Assembly (NCBI RefSeq): GCF_009711975.1
Contig: NZ_VIKW01000002.1
Coordinates: 88,240-152,239, forward strand
Direction: 5' to 3'
DNA from: Anabaena sp. UHCC 0204
GTDB taxonomy: Bacteria; Cyanobacteriota; Cyanobacteriia; Cyanobacteriales; Nostocaceae
Length of the DNA: 64,000 bases
This document shows positions 25,953 to 34,905 of the stretch, one piece after another; the stretch's first letter is position 1; every line of letters starts with the position of its first letter. Below the pieces are notes generated by a model that had not been told where the DNA came from, ran no database searches, and saw only the letters and a list, made by a program, of their open reading frames with translations. The translations under genes were made by a program, and so were the position numbers.

Positions 25953-27035
25953 TTATAAATGAAAATCATTGAGTAAATGCTCTGTTGAATTAATCAATTG
26001 ATTATGAATTTGACGTTGCTCTTTAATTGTACTAAAAATTTGAATAATGGGAGTTAAACAACGTTTTGCATCTTCATATCCAAATTGTTTAAGTTCGGTA
26101 ATACGTTCATAACTGAAGTCTAACCAACTATCAACTAAACCTATAACTGGTATATCTGATTTATTAATTGGTTGTTCTGGTCTAATTTCAATGATGGTTT
26201 GTTCGGGAAAATCATGACGATTCCAAGTTACTCCATTATTAAGATGAATAATAATTGCATGAGTACAACCACGCGCAGCTAAAGCTTTTAAGGGAACGTT
26301 ATCAGCTAAACCACCATCAACATAGGATTTTCCATTTACTTCTCGACTAGGAAATGCTAAAGGAAGAGCAGCACTAGCTAAAAGCAAATTGTATAAGGTT
26401 TCATCATCTTTAAAATCTTGTACACAAAGCCAGTGAGCATCTGTTCCTGTACGGGAGCGAACAAAATCTATTAACCAATCATAACCTAAACCGGGAATTT
26501 TTAAAGAAGGAAATACTGTAACCCATAATTCAATTCCATTTCTCAAATTGTTGCTATGGATTTTTTCTCTTAACAATTTTTCAATAGGTGCAGGATCAAA
26601 AATAGCAGTAGTATCTTTTAATAATCCTTGTTCTATTAAAAAATGAAGCATCCATTTCTGAAATGTGGGAATAAAAGTTTGAGCAGTGTAACTCAATGTG
26701 CGGAGAATTGTCCCCGTGTTGGGGCGTAAAATCTTCGCGTCGGCTAATTCTTCCCAAAATTGATTTAGGTGCTGTACTGCTTGAGGAAAGGGGCGATAGG
26801 ATGATAAAACAGCACCATTAAGAGCGCCTATGCTAGTTCCTGCAATGATGTGAGGAACTAAACCAAGTTCAGCAATATATTTTAATGCACCGGCTTGATA
26901 TGCTCCTTTTGCACCAAACTTTAGCGATCGCTCAAATCAACATAAGATATACTATTTTAATGCACCGGCTTGATATGCTCCTTTTGCACCTCCACCGGTG
27001 AGTACGAGTCCAAATGTAGGGTTAGCGGTTTTCAT
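25953..27035 (-). pseudogene. Patatin-like phospholipase, interrupted near its N-terminus
   Basis: The whole gene can be read from ATG 27033-27035 to 25953. It has GLVLTGGGAKGAYQAGALK (oxyanion glycines), GTSIGAL with the nucleophile serine, and YVDGGLADNVP with the catalytic aspartate. The reading frame is broken by an in-frame 75-bp insertion (about 26916-26990 or an equivalent register) made of a 38-bp duplication of the GAKGAYQAGALK codons plus 37 unrelated bases with TAG and TGA stops. The remaining 248-codon downstream frame has only a TTG start and lacks the oxyanion segment. Apart from this the sequence is intact, so the damage is recent or an assembly artefact. It follows the RdcB-like gene by 5 bases. 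Confidence 0.85.
26878..26990. repeat. 38-bp direct repeat with 37-bp spacer inside the patatin gene
   Basis: Identical 38-bp copies at 26878-26915 and 26953-26990. The 37-bp spacer (26916-26952) carries a GCGATCGC HIP1 site. The total offset is 75 bp, a multiple of three. The spacer has no match to the rest of the gene. Confidence 0.92.
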
Positions 27036-27040
27036 ATTTA

Positions 27041-28099
27041 TTAATTAGAGATATTACTAATTATTGCTAAACAATCATTTGCGGTTTCTTCCACAATAGT
27101 GGTGATAAATTCCCGTGCGTCGGTGGTGCGGGAAATACTATCAATTTGATGACGACAGAGATGAATAGCACTTTGAGCAGGTTTATTTGGTCTAACTTCT
27201 TCAGGAAGTATTGCTAGTTCTAAAGTTGTACCAATGACAAATAAATGGGGTATATTTGTTAATCTCTGTTGGGGAATTGAACGAATTTCTAATAAGCCAG
27301 CAGTTAATTCTCTGTCATCATTTGTCATTGTCGCCCAAGATTGATCTAATAAATCACCAAGTCCGAAAAAACTGCTAGGTAATTGCTTATGATGAGCGAG
27401 AATTTTATTTACTAATAATTGCCGAAAACGATCTTTATCTCCTGTTTCTAATTCATACATAATTACAGAACTGCTGAATACTTCCCGCGCTAATAATGCA
27501 ATTTGTATAGCCCAAGGTAGTTTTGTATAAGTTTGTCCAGCAGCCCAAGCAGTGACAATATGATCTAAATCTTCGTTAGCAGCAACTCTCACTTCTAATT
27601 TACGCACTCGTGACTCAAGATTATTCAGTCTTGTACCCACTTGTTGAGCTAATTGATTAAATTGTTCACTCAGTTGAATGATTGCGTTTTCTTGGGTTTG
27701 CAATCTTTGTTTTTGATTGCGAATAGCATCACGAGCTTCTAATAATGAGTTTTGAGTAATTTCTAGGGCAATTTGACTAATTTTTAAGGAGTCTGTAAGT
27801 TCTAAAACCCAGTTTGATAGTGCTTCTTGTCCTGCTATTAAGTTACCATCTAACAAAAGTTGGCGTTTATGATCACTTCCATCTAGTTGAGAAATTAGGT
27901 TTCCAAACCATCCTCTATTTTTGCGATAACGGATGATATCTTTATTAATTTGGATGCCGTTTATTAGGTCAATTATGGCTTTATCTCCCACTACAGGAAC
28001 TCGTTTTTGGAGTTGTTCTAGTGTTTGAGTTGATGGATTTGTAAAACCTGCATTTTGTTTTAAACTACTTGAATTTTGAGGATAGAAAAGATTACTCAT
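27041..28099 (-). CDS. RdcB/YjcZ-like partner of the dynamin-like protein
   Basis: 352 residues, soluble. The N-terminal VPVVGDKAIIDLINGIQINK and the segment DGNLIAGQEALSNWVLELTD and LKISQIALEITQNSLLEARDA match my memory of E. coli YjcZ (RdcB), which works with the dynamin-like RdcA (YjdA/CrfC) to control the diguanylate cyclase DgcE. A coiled coil at about 120-175 (NQKQRLQTQENAIIQLSEQF, LNNLESRVRKLEVRV) precedes the C-terminal globular part (190-352). The start overlaps the stop of the dynamin-like gene by 4 bases (ATGA), and the E. coli pair has the same arrangement. Membership is by recall, not alignment. Confidence 0.7.
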   Translation of the reverse strand: MSNLFYPQNSSSLKQNAGFTNPSTQTLEQLQKRVPVVGDKAIIDLINGIQINKDIIRYRKNRGWFGNLISQLDGSDHKRQLLLDGNLIAGQEALSNWVLELTDSLKISQIALEITQNSLLEARDAIRNQKQRLQTQENAIIQLSEQFNQLAQQVGTRLNNLESRVRKLEVRVAANEDLDHIVTAWAAGQTYTKLPWAIQIALLAREVFSSSVIMYELETGDKDRFRQLLVNKILAHHKQLPSSFFGLGDLLDQSWATMTNDDRELTAGLLEIRSIPQQRLTNIPHLFVIGTTLELAILPEEVRPNKPAQSAIHLCRHQIDSISRTTDAREFITTIVEETANDCLAIISNISN

Positions 28100-30471
28100 T
28101 GCTTATTCCTTATTAAATCACTTGCAAATTCTAAACGAGCAGCAGCATTTTTATTTTTTTCTTTTGCTTCTGCAAATAAATAATCAAGTTCAGTCACTAA
28201 TTTTTCTTTTTCCTCAACTTGTAATTTTTGGTCTTGCTGTGATTGAATCAAACTTTCACGGTAGTTACTCAAGTAAATATCAAGATCATTAAAAAAGATA
28301 GAAACTCGCTGTTTAAAGTCTTCATCTAAATATTGATTAATGCCTTGTTTGATATTTCTGACACTTTGATCAATGGATTCACTAGATTGATCAATTATCT
28401 CTTGGAGAGAAACAGTATAATAATCCTCCTTTTTATCAGGACGTTTAACTCTAATTGTTTCTTTTTTGGGAACTAAAAACAACCAATGTGTAAATTTTCT
28501 TTTTTCAACTACTTTATTTTCATATCCCTGATCTAACCATCGAGTATTACTGTTGACTCTCACTTTACCAAAATCAATATCCTCAGAATCAATAGTTAAT
28601 GTTGGTAATGATAAATTTATCTCAAAAGCTTCATTTAATCGTTGACGCGCTCGGTCAATAATAGGCTGAGTTTCTTGTATCAAAAAATTTGTTAATTTAA
28701 GTCGTGATTTTTCAGTTATCTTTCTTACTTGTTCACGCACATCATCTAGTAGCATATCTATTCTCTGTTTAGGATAAGCTATAGCTTGTTCTGCAAAATC
28801 TTCCGCTTCTCTCAAACTATTAAATTCAATTACACCACTACCTGTTGGCTTGATCTGAGAATTGAATCGTTTAGAAATCAAATTAAAAAAATTGGTCGCT
28901 ACCATACCCCCTTTTTTTACTAAATCTGCCCGTTGATATTCTTCTTCAATAAAAGAACTTTCAAGACTGACAGTAGCCTTTTGCTTCAGAGTTTCCAATA
29001 TTTTATTAAGTTGTTGATAGAGGTTAGTTTTAATGTTATCTACCTCCTGTAATCGTTGACGACAATCTTCTAGTGATTGCAAATCTGTTTCTAGTGCTGT
29101 AACTTCAAATTTAACTTTCTCTTCATCTTGTGCCATAGCACTTCTGCGAAGTTGTACATCATCTTGTAGTTCTGCAAGTCGAGCAAGAGAAATTTTGAGC
29201 GCAGATTCTATACAACGTGGTGCGGCTTCCGCCATTAAAGCATTAATTGCACCATTTAAAAAAGGATCAAATCCTGATTTTTTCCACAATTTTTCAGCTT
29301 TCTTTATTAACTCTTCTACTGCTGCTTCTTTTAGATCTTCTTCCCAATCAATACCAAATACTTCTTGAGCAAGAGAACTTGATGTTTCCAATTTACTAAC
29401 TTCAACATCTGGACGTTGTTGTAATTCCATTAAAAAATTAGCAGAAGTAAAAGCACGTCTAGCTGATATTTCAAATACTCGATTTATATCACCAACGTTA
29501 CCAATCCCAAATTCAGCAGCAACAAACTGTTGTACCTGTTCTGGTTTCATGTCACCATCTCGACGCTGATCTACTTTATTAATTAAGACATATAAACTTT
29601 CTTTACCTCGTAAGTCTATGACTCTTTCAACATCTTTTTTTACTTTCTCTGCGGCTTCATTTTTCAACTGTGTGAAATCTAAAACTATCAACACCATTGA
29701 ACTTTTACGGAGTTGTTCAGCAACTACAGCTTGAAGTCGCAGATTTTCTCCTGCTTCATTTGGTCCAGGAGTATCTACAATTACTAATTTACCTAAAGTT
29801 TCTGATTGCTGATTTGTTTGAGAAAGCCAAAAAGGAGTACGAATCCGGGGAACTTCTGTTAAAGATTGAAGTGGATCTACACTGGGGCAAATAATACTGC
29901 ATAACCGGACAATATCATTTAAACTTGTTAAGGTGAGAGCAATATTTTTGCGTCCTTCCGATTTGTGGGGAACTGATTCTACTAAAGCTTTTTGAATCAA
30001 TTTTGGCATTATTTGTAAATGAGGATATTGAGCCAGCTTTTCTTGTGCTTTTTCAAGTCCCATCTCATTAATTTGCTTCCGCAAAGCCAATAAAGTCTCT
30101 TGAAAAACTGTTACTATTTCGCGACTTAAAGTTAAAATTGGTTCTTGCAACCCAGCATCAAAAATAATTTCTGTGGGCAGCGTCGTCATGGCAGAATTAC
30201 GACTTGGTAAAATATCCTGTCCGATAATGGCATTTGTGATCGTTGACTTACCCGCTTTCATCGGTGCTACAATTGCCATTCTTAACTCAAGGTTTTTGAC
30301 TTTCTCAACTTCTTGTTTTACTTGCTGCTCAAATTCAGCATATTTTTGACTAGCAACATCAGAACTCAGTGCTGTACTAGCACGATTCATCAGCAAACTG
30401 ATTTGCTCTAATAGGTCAATAACATCACTTTGCAAATCTTGGACATTCGGCTTCAGCGTTTGAGAATCCAT
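28096..30471 (-). CDS. Bacterial dynamin-like GTPase (RdcA/CrfC-like)
   Basis: 791 residues. GTPase domain about 60-400: P-loop A69-PMKA-GKS76, switch I threonines in SAMTTLPT (93-100), switch II DTPG (233-236), and the base-specificity motif NKVD (298-301). A long helical stalk with coiled coils (about 430-800) follows, consistent with the dynamin fold; the hydrophobic stretch VKKGGMVATNFFNLISKRF may be the membrane-binding paddle. Such proteins polymerise on and reshape membranes, or hold replication and signalling partners, as RdcA does for DgcE. It is the first gene of a three-gene operon. No membrane helices are present, so binding would be peripheral. Confidence 0.85.
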   Translation of the reverse strand: MDSQTLKPNVQDLQSDVIDLLEQISLLMNRASTALSSDVASQKYAEFEQQVKQEVEKVKNLELRMAIVAPMKAGKSTITNAIIGQDILPSRNSAMTTLPTEIIFDAGLQEPILTLSREIVTVFQETLLALRKQINEMGLEKAQEKLAQYPHLQIMPKLIQKALVESVPHKSEGRKNIALTLTSLNDIVRLCSIICPSVDPLQSLTEVPRIRTPFWLSQTNQQSETLGKLVIVDTPGPNEAGENLRLQAVVAEQLRKSSMVLIVLDFTQLKNEAAEKVKKDVERVIDLRGKESLYVLINKVDQRRDGDMKPEQVQQFVAAEFGIGNVGDINRVFEISARRAFTSANFLMELQQRPDVEVSKLETSSSLAQEVFGIDWEEDLKEAAVEELIKKAEKLWKKSGFDPFLNGAINALMAEAAPRCIESALKISLARLAELQDDVQLRRSAMAQDEEKVKFEVTALETDLQSLEDCRQRLQEVDNIKTNLYQQLNKILETLKQKATVSLESSFIEEEYQRADLVKKGGMVATNFFNLISKRFNSQIKPTGSGVIEFNSLREAEDFAEQAIAYPKQRIDMLLDDVREQVRKITEKSRLKLTNFLIQETQPIIDRARQRLNEAFEINLSLPTLTIDSEDIDFGKVRVNSNTRWLDQGYENKVVEKRKFTHWLFLVPKKETIRVKRPDKKEDYYTVSLQEIIDQSSESIDQSVRNIKQGINQYLDEDFKQRVSIFFNDLDIYLSNYRESLIQSQQDQKLQVEEKEKLVTELDYLFAEAKEKNKNAAARLEFASDLIRNKQ

Positions 30472-30840
30472 TGGCTTTTACTCCGCACCTGATTAAATCC
30501 ACTACCGTAGATTTTCTCTTGACACAAAGGATTATACAAACAGTGAAAATACGGAAGCCACGCTTTTACATATTTCTTATTGTTTCTTGTTTTTACGGGT
30601 AAATTATGCTAATAAAACGCAAATTGTCTCAAAAAGTTAACTCATTACGGATATAATCTTTCTTAAGTAATACATAAAATTCTTTATGCGTCGAGATTCA
30701 ATCTTTTACAAACTATTCCAACAATATCCATCTTTGCTATTTCAACTATTGACAAATCCACCCACAAATGCTGATGCTTACAGATTTGATTCTGTAGCAG
30801 TCACAGAACCCAAATGTGAATTTGACAGCTACAGATTTAT
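30472..30840. other. 369-base spacer between the dynamin-like gene and the KaiB-fold gene
   Basis: No gene is supported here. It contains an inverted repeat TCTGTAGC (30791-30798) / GCTACAGA (30828-30835), which lies just after the stop of the KaiB-fold gene on the minus strand and may form its terminator. An in-frame run on the plus strand at 30686-30913 overlaps the KaiB-fold gene and is not convincing. Confidence 0.5.
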
Positions 30841-31611
30841 TCACTGTCCTGCTAACATTTGCAATAGTTTATCCATATTATCTAAATTACCAACCATGCG
30901 CCGAATTGGATGAGGCCATACTTTAACTAAAGTTGGAGTAGCCGAAACTTGATCAATTTCCGCCTGTTCTGGATTGGTGAGAACATCAATAACTTTCAGA
31001 GTATAAGGATATCCTAGCGATCGCTCTAATGATTCATGCAAGTTTTGTAAAATTTTTTCTGTAGTCGCACTATGGCCAGCCACAAATAAGCGCAGAACAT
31101 AGCCTGGCGGACCTTGGATATTTTGTGGTGTTGGTTGTGTATTGATCACTGGTTGTTGGTACTGTGAGGGAGAATCAGCTAAATCCAGACGCACAATTAA
31201 ATCATGATCTTCCCAAAGCTGAGGAAATGTAGTTCGATAAGTTGATAATACCAAGCGATCGCACAATCCATCCTGCCAAGGTGCTGATTGCCACACTAAA
31301 TCCCCTGTCCCAAAAATCGCATTCAACACAGCTTGATGACGAACCACCGCTGGATAAGCTTCCGCAAAAATTTGTACTTGTTGAGTCCGAGGATTTAACC
31401 AATGATCAATAGTTGCAGTATAACAAGGAACTAAAAAATGTGGCGGCTCTGGTAAATCCAGAATTTCCTGTAAAGCCGCACACAAATGTAAATGCCATCG
31501 TCCTTGTTTACTAGGATCAATACAATAAATTAAATCCCCTCCAGGCGTAAACAAGGCAATACCTTTGAACAACTGGGGTTTAGATAGTTTGTCTAAATTC
31601 AACTTAGTCAC
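30841..31611 (-). CDS. Protein with C-terminal KaiB-fold domain
   Basis: About 256 residues from the GTG at 31611. A longer frame would start with TTG at 31668 and translate through the CAATTGA heptamer array (31623-31655), so I prefer the GTG; the true start is uncertain. The C-terminal 85 residues, YVLRLFVAGHSATTEKILQN, KVIDVLTNPEQAE, and VSATPTLVKVWPHPIRRMVGNL, follow KaiB/SasA sensor domains closely. The N-terminal 160 residues form a separate conserved domain (FKGIALFTPGGDLIYCIDP, LHLCAALQEILDLPEPPHFL) not recognised. It may link clock-type thioredoxin-fold switching to another input; that is inference. Confidence 0.75.
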   Translation of the reverse strand: MTKLNLDKLSKPQLFKGIALFTPGGDLIYCIDPSKQGRWHLHLCAALQEILDLPEPPHFLVPCYTATIDHWLNPRTQQVQIFAEAYPAVVRHQAVLNAIFGTGDLVWQSAPWQDGLCDRLVLSTYRTTFPQLWEDHDLIVRLDLADSPSQYQQPVINTQPTPQNIQGPPGYVLRLFVAGHSATTEKILQNLHESLERSLGYPYTLKVIDVLTNPEQAEIDQVSATPTLVKVWPHPIRRMVGNLDNMDKLLQMLAGQ

Positions 31612-31622
31612 AGGAGCAGGGA

Positions 31623-31655
31623 ACAATTGACAATTGACAATTGACAATTGACAAC
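31623..31655. repeat. Heptamer repeat (CAATTGA)n
   Basis: Four to five copies of CAATTGA/TTGACAA between pilT and the KaiB-fold gene. The same unit recurs at 34324-34352 and, in shorter form, near 8751-8780. Confidence 0.85.
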
Positions 31656-31682
31656 TATCAATTATCAATTACCTATTATCCA

Positions 31683-32954
31683 TTAAACACGACCTCTGAG
31701 GAATTGCGCCATTTCATTCGGAGTTGGGGACATTTCCAAAGCCGTTTCTTCGGTAATTCGGCCTTCTTGGTAGAGATTCAGTAATGACTGATTCATTGTT
31801 ACCATGCCATCAAAACCGGCTTGTTTCATTAACTCACCAATTTCATCATACTTACCATCTTTTACCCATTCTTTCACAGCTTCAGTATTAATAAGAACGT
31901 CATGGAAAGCCGCCCGTTTACCATCTGTAGTCCGACACAAACCTTGAGCAATTACCGCTACTAAAGATTCTGCCAGTGCGACGCGCATAGCATCTTGTTC
32001 TTCGCCTGAATACAAATTGAGAATCCGTTCAATAGTTTTTACCGCACTATTGGTGTGCAGAGTTCCCATCACCAAGTGACCTGTTTGCGCTGCTTTGAGA
32101 GCCGTATTCACGGTTTCTTTATCCCGCATTTCCCCCACCAGAATCAAATCTGGATCTTCCCGCAAAGCTGCTTTTAAGGCGTTATCAAATTTGCGGGTGT
32201 GCATTCCCACTTCCCGTTGTTTGACTAGAGACTTACGGCTTTGGTGAACAAATTCTACTGGATCTTCAATTGTAATAATATGTTTAGCCATCTCCCGATT
32301 GATATAATCAACCATCGCCGCCATTGTTGTTGATTTACCTGAACCAGTTGGACCTGTCACCAAAATTAAACCTTTGTGATGATGACAAATATCTCGAAAT
32401 ATCGGTGGTAAACGCAACTGCTCCATAGACAGAATTTTCAGGGGAATTAACCGGAGTACCATTGCATAACCACGCAAGGAATCAAACACATTAATCCGTA
32501 CCCGTGCAAATTCGTACTGAGTCGCACCATCAAATTCTAGCTGTTCTTGAAACCTTTGGATTTCCGCATCAGTGAGAATCTCCCGCAACCAACTCATAAA
32601 AGTCACTTTATCAGTTTCGGGATAAGTTGTAGTTTGAATCTCCCCCCGACTACGAAAGCGGGGGATTTCGCCTACTCCCACGTGAACGTCAGAATAACCC
32701 TGATCAAATGCTTCTTGGACAAGGTTCGCCAAAGTCAGGGCTGAAGGCTTGTTTCTAGAAACAGAGGGACTAGATGGTGGTGGTGCTGGTGGCGCTCCAA
32801 GTGGACTCATTCCTACAGGTAGAGTCATTGTTGCGGCTGGAGCATTCTCTTCTAAATTTTTTGCCCCTTGACGCTGTGCAGTTGGTAACTGTGATGTTGA
32901 TGTCGGTAGCGGTGGCGGTGGTGGCGGCATTCTGCGTGTTTGTGGTTCTGTCAT
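31683..32954 (-). CDS. pilT: PilT-family twitching motility ATPase
   Basis: 423 residues. An N-terminal proline-rich head (about 1-75, many P and S) is followed by the PilT core: Walker A GPTGSGKSTTMAAM, an aspartate box, Walker B-like DLILVGEMRDKETV, and the histidine box GHLVMGTLHTNSA. The MNQSLLNLYQEGRITEETALEMS C-terminus is typical of PilT. It powers retraction of type IV pili by ATP hydrolysis as a hexamer at the inner membrane. The proline-rich head is absent from standard PilT1, so it may be the second PilT paralogue (PilT2, sll1533 type). It is not next to pilB or pilC. Confidence 0.88.
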   Translation of the reverse strand: MTEPQTRRMPPPPPPLPTSTSQLPTAQRQGAKNLEENAPAATMTLPVGMSPLGAPPAPPPSSPSVSRNKPSALTLANLVQEAFDQGYSDVHVGVGEIPRFRSRGEIQTTTYPETDKVTFMSWLREILTDAEIQRFQEQLEFDGATQYEFARVRINVFDSLRGYAMVLRLIPLKILSMEQLRLPPIFRDICHHHKGLILVTGPTGSGKSTTMAAMVDYINREMAKHIITIEDPVEFVHQSRKSLVKQREVGMHTRKFDNALKAALREDPDLILVGEMRDKETVNTALKAAQTGHLVMGTLHTNSAVKTIERILNLYSGEEQDAMRVALAESLVAVIAQGLCRTTDGKRAAFHDVLINTEAVKEWVKDGKYDEIGELMKQAGFDGMVTMNQSLLNLYQEGRITEETALEMSPTPNEMAQFLRGRV

Positions 32955-33592
32955 ATATTTTCACTGTTGGTAGATGGAAAATTTAATTGGTAATTTAAGT
33001 TATTGCTAATTTGGGAAAAATCTGATGAAAACAGCATAAAACTATGAAAAACAGCCAAAATTGAGGATCAATTTACATGGTAGTGTGTAATTCCTAGTAT
33101 TTATACAGTGTTTTTAGTCATTTATTGACCAATATATCTTGTTTAACACACATATACTATCCTTAGTCTTCCGTGCAGGATCTACAAAATCTCTGTAATT
33201 AATTATATAAGTAATTGAATCTATATGGATAAGGAAATGCAGAAAATTAGCAATTACTGATTACCTCTCCAGGAATTATGAGAATCAATCCAGTTTTTTA
33301 TAAGAAATGTTAAGCATCTGGGAAGTCAAGATGTGCAAATAAGATTTTGAGTCTCTTCTATCATTAGTCTATATTCCTAAAGACATATACCAAAACTCAG
33401 TTCCATGCCTGTGGGTATATGTGGGTTCTCATTCATAAGGACAAAAAATTAACTGTAAAGTTTAGTTAAGAAATGCTCATTTTGGCGCTAGAGTTTTATA
33501 TACTGAATTTCACTGAAACAAAATCAGTTAATTCGCTTGCGAGCGATAAACAACTGAAAATTTAAACTTGCTGTGTATTGGGAGGAAAAGTC
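32955..33592. other. 638-base gene-free stretch
   Basis: No reading frame of substance, no tRNA and no strong hairpin were seen. It holds promoters for the divergent pilT and the 33593 gene. The long AT-rich leader before 33593 could carry a small RNA, but nothing in it can be named. Confidence 0.4.
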
Positions 33593-33967
33593 ATGGTTTC
33601 GGCTCAAAGCTCTAATCTCGCTAAGACGCACTCCTTATTAATAATGAGAAGCTTTTTAATTTGGACATTTACATTGGCAGTGTGCCTGTTAGTTGTCGGC
33701 TTTCCATTGGTTGTTCTAATGGCTACGGTTGGATGTCTGTTATCAATTGTGTTGCAATCTGTTATGCCTGCTAGTGCAGTGCTAGTTGTGGCAGGTGGTT
33801 TAATAATGTTTAATGTTATGGCAGTATTAATTGCTGCTGGCGTGCTTACCGCTAAAGGTATTCATCCTAAACAGGTAAAATGGTTAAGCTGGCTACATGG
33901 TGAGGCAGAAAAATCACAAACAACTGTTTATGCAGCTTGTCCTTTAACTTGTGAAATAAACCAATAA
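33593..33967 (+). CDS. Small membrane protein, 124 aa
   Basis: From ATG 33593 the protein has 124 residues. A GGAGG Shine-Dalgarno at 33580-33585 fits this start; the frame also opens at a TTG five codons upstream, which lies in the Shine-Dalgarno and is unlikely. Two hydrophobic segments (about 17-45 and 53-84) sit near the N-terminus, then a soluble tail of about 40 residues with two cysteines (AACPLTCEINQ). Not recognised. A clear terminator at 34007-34027 follows, so it is a single-gene unit. Confidence 0.65.
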   Translation: MVSAQSSNLAKTHSLLIMRSFLIWTFTLAVCLLVVGFPLVVLMATVGCLLSIVLQSVMPASAVLVVAGGLIMFNVMAVLIAAGVLTAKGIHPKQVKWLSWLHGEAEKSQTTVYAACPLTCEINQ

Positions 33968-34006
33968 TTATCATTAGTTAACAACACTCGAAAAACAGTA
34001 CATCTG

Positions 34007-34027
34007 CCCGGTAAAGCCGGGTTTTTT
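34007..34027 (+). terminator. Rho-independent terminator
   Basis: CCCGG-TAAAG-CCGGG followed directly by six T. Placed 40 bases after the stop of the small membrane protein gene. Confidence 0.8.
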
Positions 34028-34066
34028 CATGTCTGGCAATATCTACCTGTGAGGAGGCATTCGGTG

Positions 34067-34199
34067 TAGGGGACTTCCAAGAAATAAATTATACAGATTA
34101 ACGTATGGCTAACGCGAAGCGTGGCGTTAGCCATACCGCAGAGGCGCAGAGGACACAGAGGAATAAGGGTTTGAGTGTTTTTTTATTTGGAAGTTCCTA
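34067..34199. repeat. 133-bp MITE-like element with nested repeats
   Basis: The ends TAGGGGACTTCCAAGAAATAA (from 34067) and TTTATTTGGAAGTTCCTA (34182-34199) form an imperfect inverted repeat. Inside is a perfect 12-bp palindrome arm pair, TATGGCTAACGC (34104-34115) / GCGTTAGCCATA (34124-34135), directly followed by a CCGCAGAGGCGCAGAGGACACAGAGG unit (34137-34161). The 65-bp family copy B begins two bases after its right end. Confidence 0.75.
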
Positions 34200-34200
34200 A

Positions 34201-34265
34201 GGGCGAAGCATTCGGAAAATGAACTTGGGGAAAAACCGAGAATTTGTCGCCCGAATGCTTCGCCC
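34201..34265 (+). repeat. 65-bp MITE-like inverted repeat, copy B
   Basis: Terminal repeats GGGCGAAGCATTCGG (34201-34215) and CCGAATGCTTCGCCC (34251-34265), 15 bp and perfect. Same length as copy A and in opposite orientation to it. Confidence 0.85.
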
Positions 34266-34323
34266 CTACAGGAGTCAGTAGGAAGAAGAATAGTCTTGAA
34301 CCTGGGTTATTAAGCGTTCTTAG

Positions 34324-34352
34324 TTGTCAATTGTCAATTGTCAATTGTTAAT
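34324..34352. repeat. Heptamer repeat (TTGTCAA)n
   Basis: About four copies of the TTGTCAA/CAATTGA unit, right at the 3' end of pyrR. Confidence 0.85.
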
Positions 34353-34888
34353 TAGGTGCTAATCAACTCAACTGCATCTCTTCCGTCGCTATTTTGTAGA
34401 TATACTTTGACAATCTCTTCTTTGGCTGTAGGTAATTTTTTACCGACAAAATCAGGGTGAATTGGTAACTCTCGATGACCCCTATCTACTAATACAGCTA
34501 AACGAATGACTTCTGGCCTACCATACTCATTCACTGCATTTAGAGCAGCACGAATTGTTCTTCCTTTAAAAATGACATCATCTACCAATACAACAGTTTT
34601 TCCTGTCAGATCAAAAGGAATTTCAGTTTTGGCTGGAGTTCTTAAACCTATTTTGTCAAGATCATCACGATAAAATGTAATATCCAACGCGCCTACAGAA
34701 ACCCTGACATCTTCAAGAATTTCTATTTGACGTGCCAATGAATTAGCTAAAGGTACTCCTCTAGTATGAATACCCAGCAGCAACAACTGAGATAAATCTC
34801 GCGTTCTTTCGATAATCTGAGAAGCTATACGAGTCAAGGTTCGACGCAGTTCTTCTGATGAAAGAATTTCAACTACTTTGGTAGACAT
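34352..34888 (-). CDS. pyrR: Bifunctional pyr operon regulator/uracil phosphoribosyltransferase PyrR
   Basis: 178 residues from ATG 34888. A longer frame opens at 35035 but its first 49 residues translate the heptamer/octamer arrays ([23 protein letters not shown]), so I reject it. The PRPP-binding loop [18 protein letters not shown] (about 98-115) and the start [22 protein letters not shown] are typical of PyrR. In Bacillus PyrR binds pyr leader RNA when UMP is high and also has uracil phosphoribosyltransferase activity. No pyr genes are nearby, so RNA binding here is unproven. The 5' leader is repeat DNA. Confidence 0.88.
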   Translation of the reverse strand: MSTKVVEILSSEELRRTLTRIASQIIERTRDLSQLLLLGIHTRGVPLANSLARQIEILEDVRVSVGALDITFYRDDLDKIGLRTPAKTEIPFDLTGKTVVLVDDVIFKGRTIRAALNAVNEYGRPEVIRLAVLVDRGHRELPIHPDFVGKKLPTAKEEIVKVYLQNSDGRDAVELIST

Positions 34889-34905
34889 AAGGTTAGGGAA
34901 TAGGG

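Larger units (their letters stand above)
33968..34351. other. 384-base repeat-rich spacer
   Basis: Filled by a terminator (34007-34027), a 133-bp inverted-repeat element (34067-34199) with a nested palindrome, a copy of the 65-bp MITE family (34201-34265) and a heptamer array (34324-34352). No gene. Confidence 0.85.

Noticed and set aside
25953..27035. Programmed readthrough, intein or intron in the patatin gene
   Set aside because: The insert is only a 38-bp duplication plus 37 bases, with no intron or intein features; a disrupted gene is simpler.
30686..30913. 75-residue plus-strand frame
   Set aside because: It overlaps the 3' end of the KaiB-fold gene and has no good start site or recognisable pattern.
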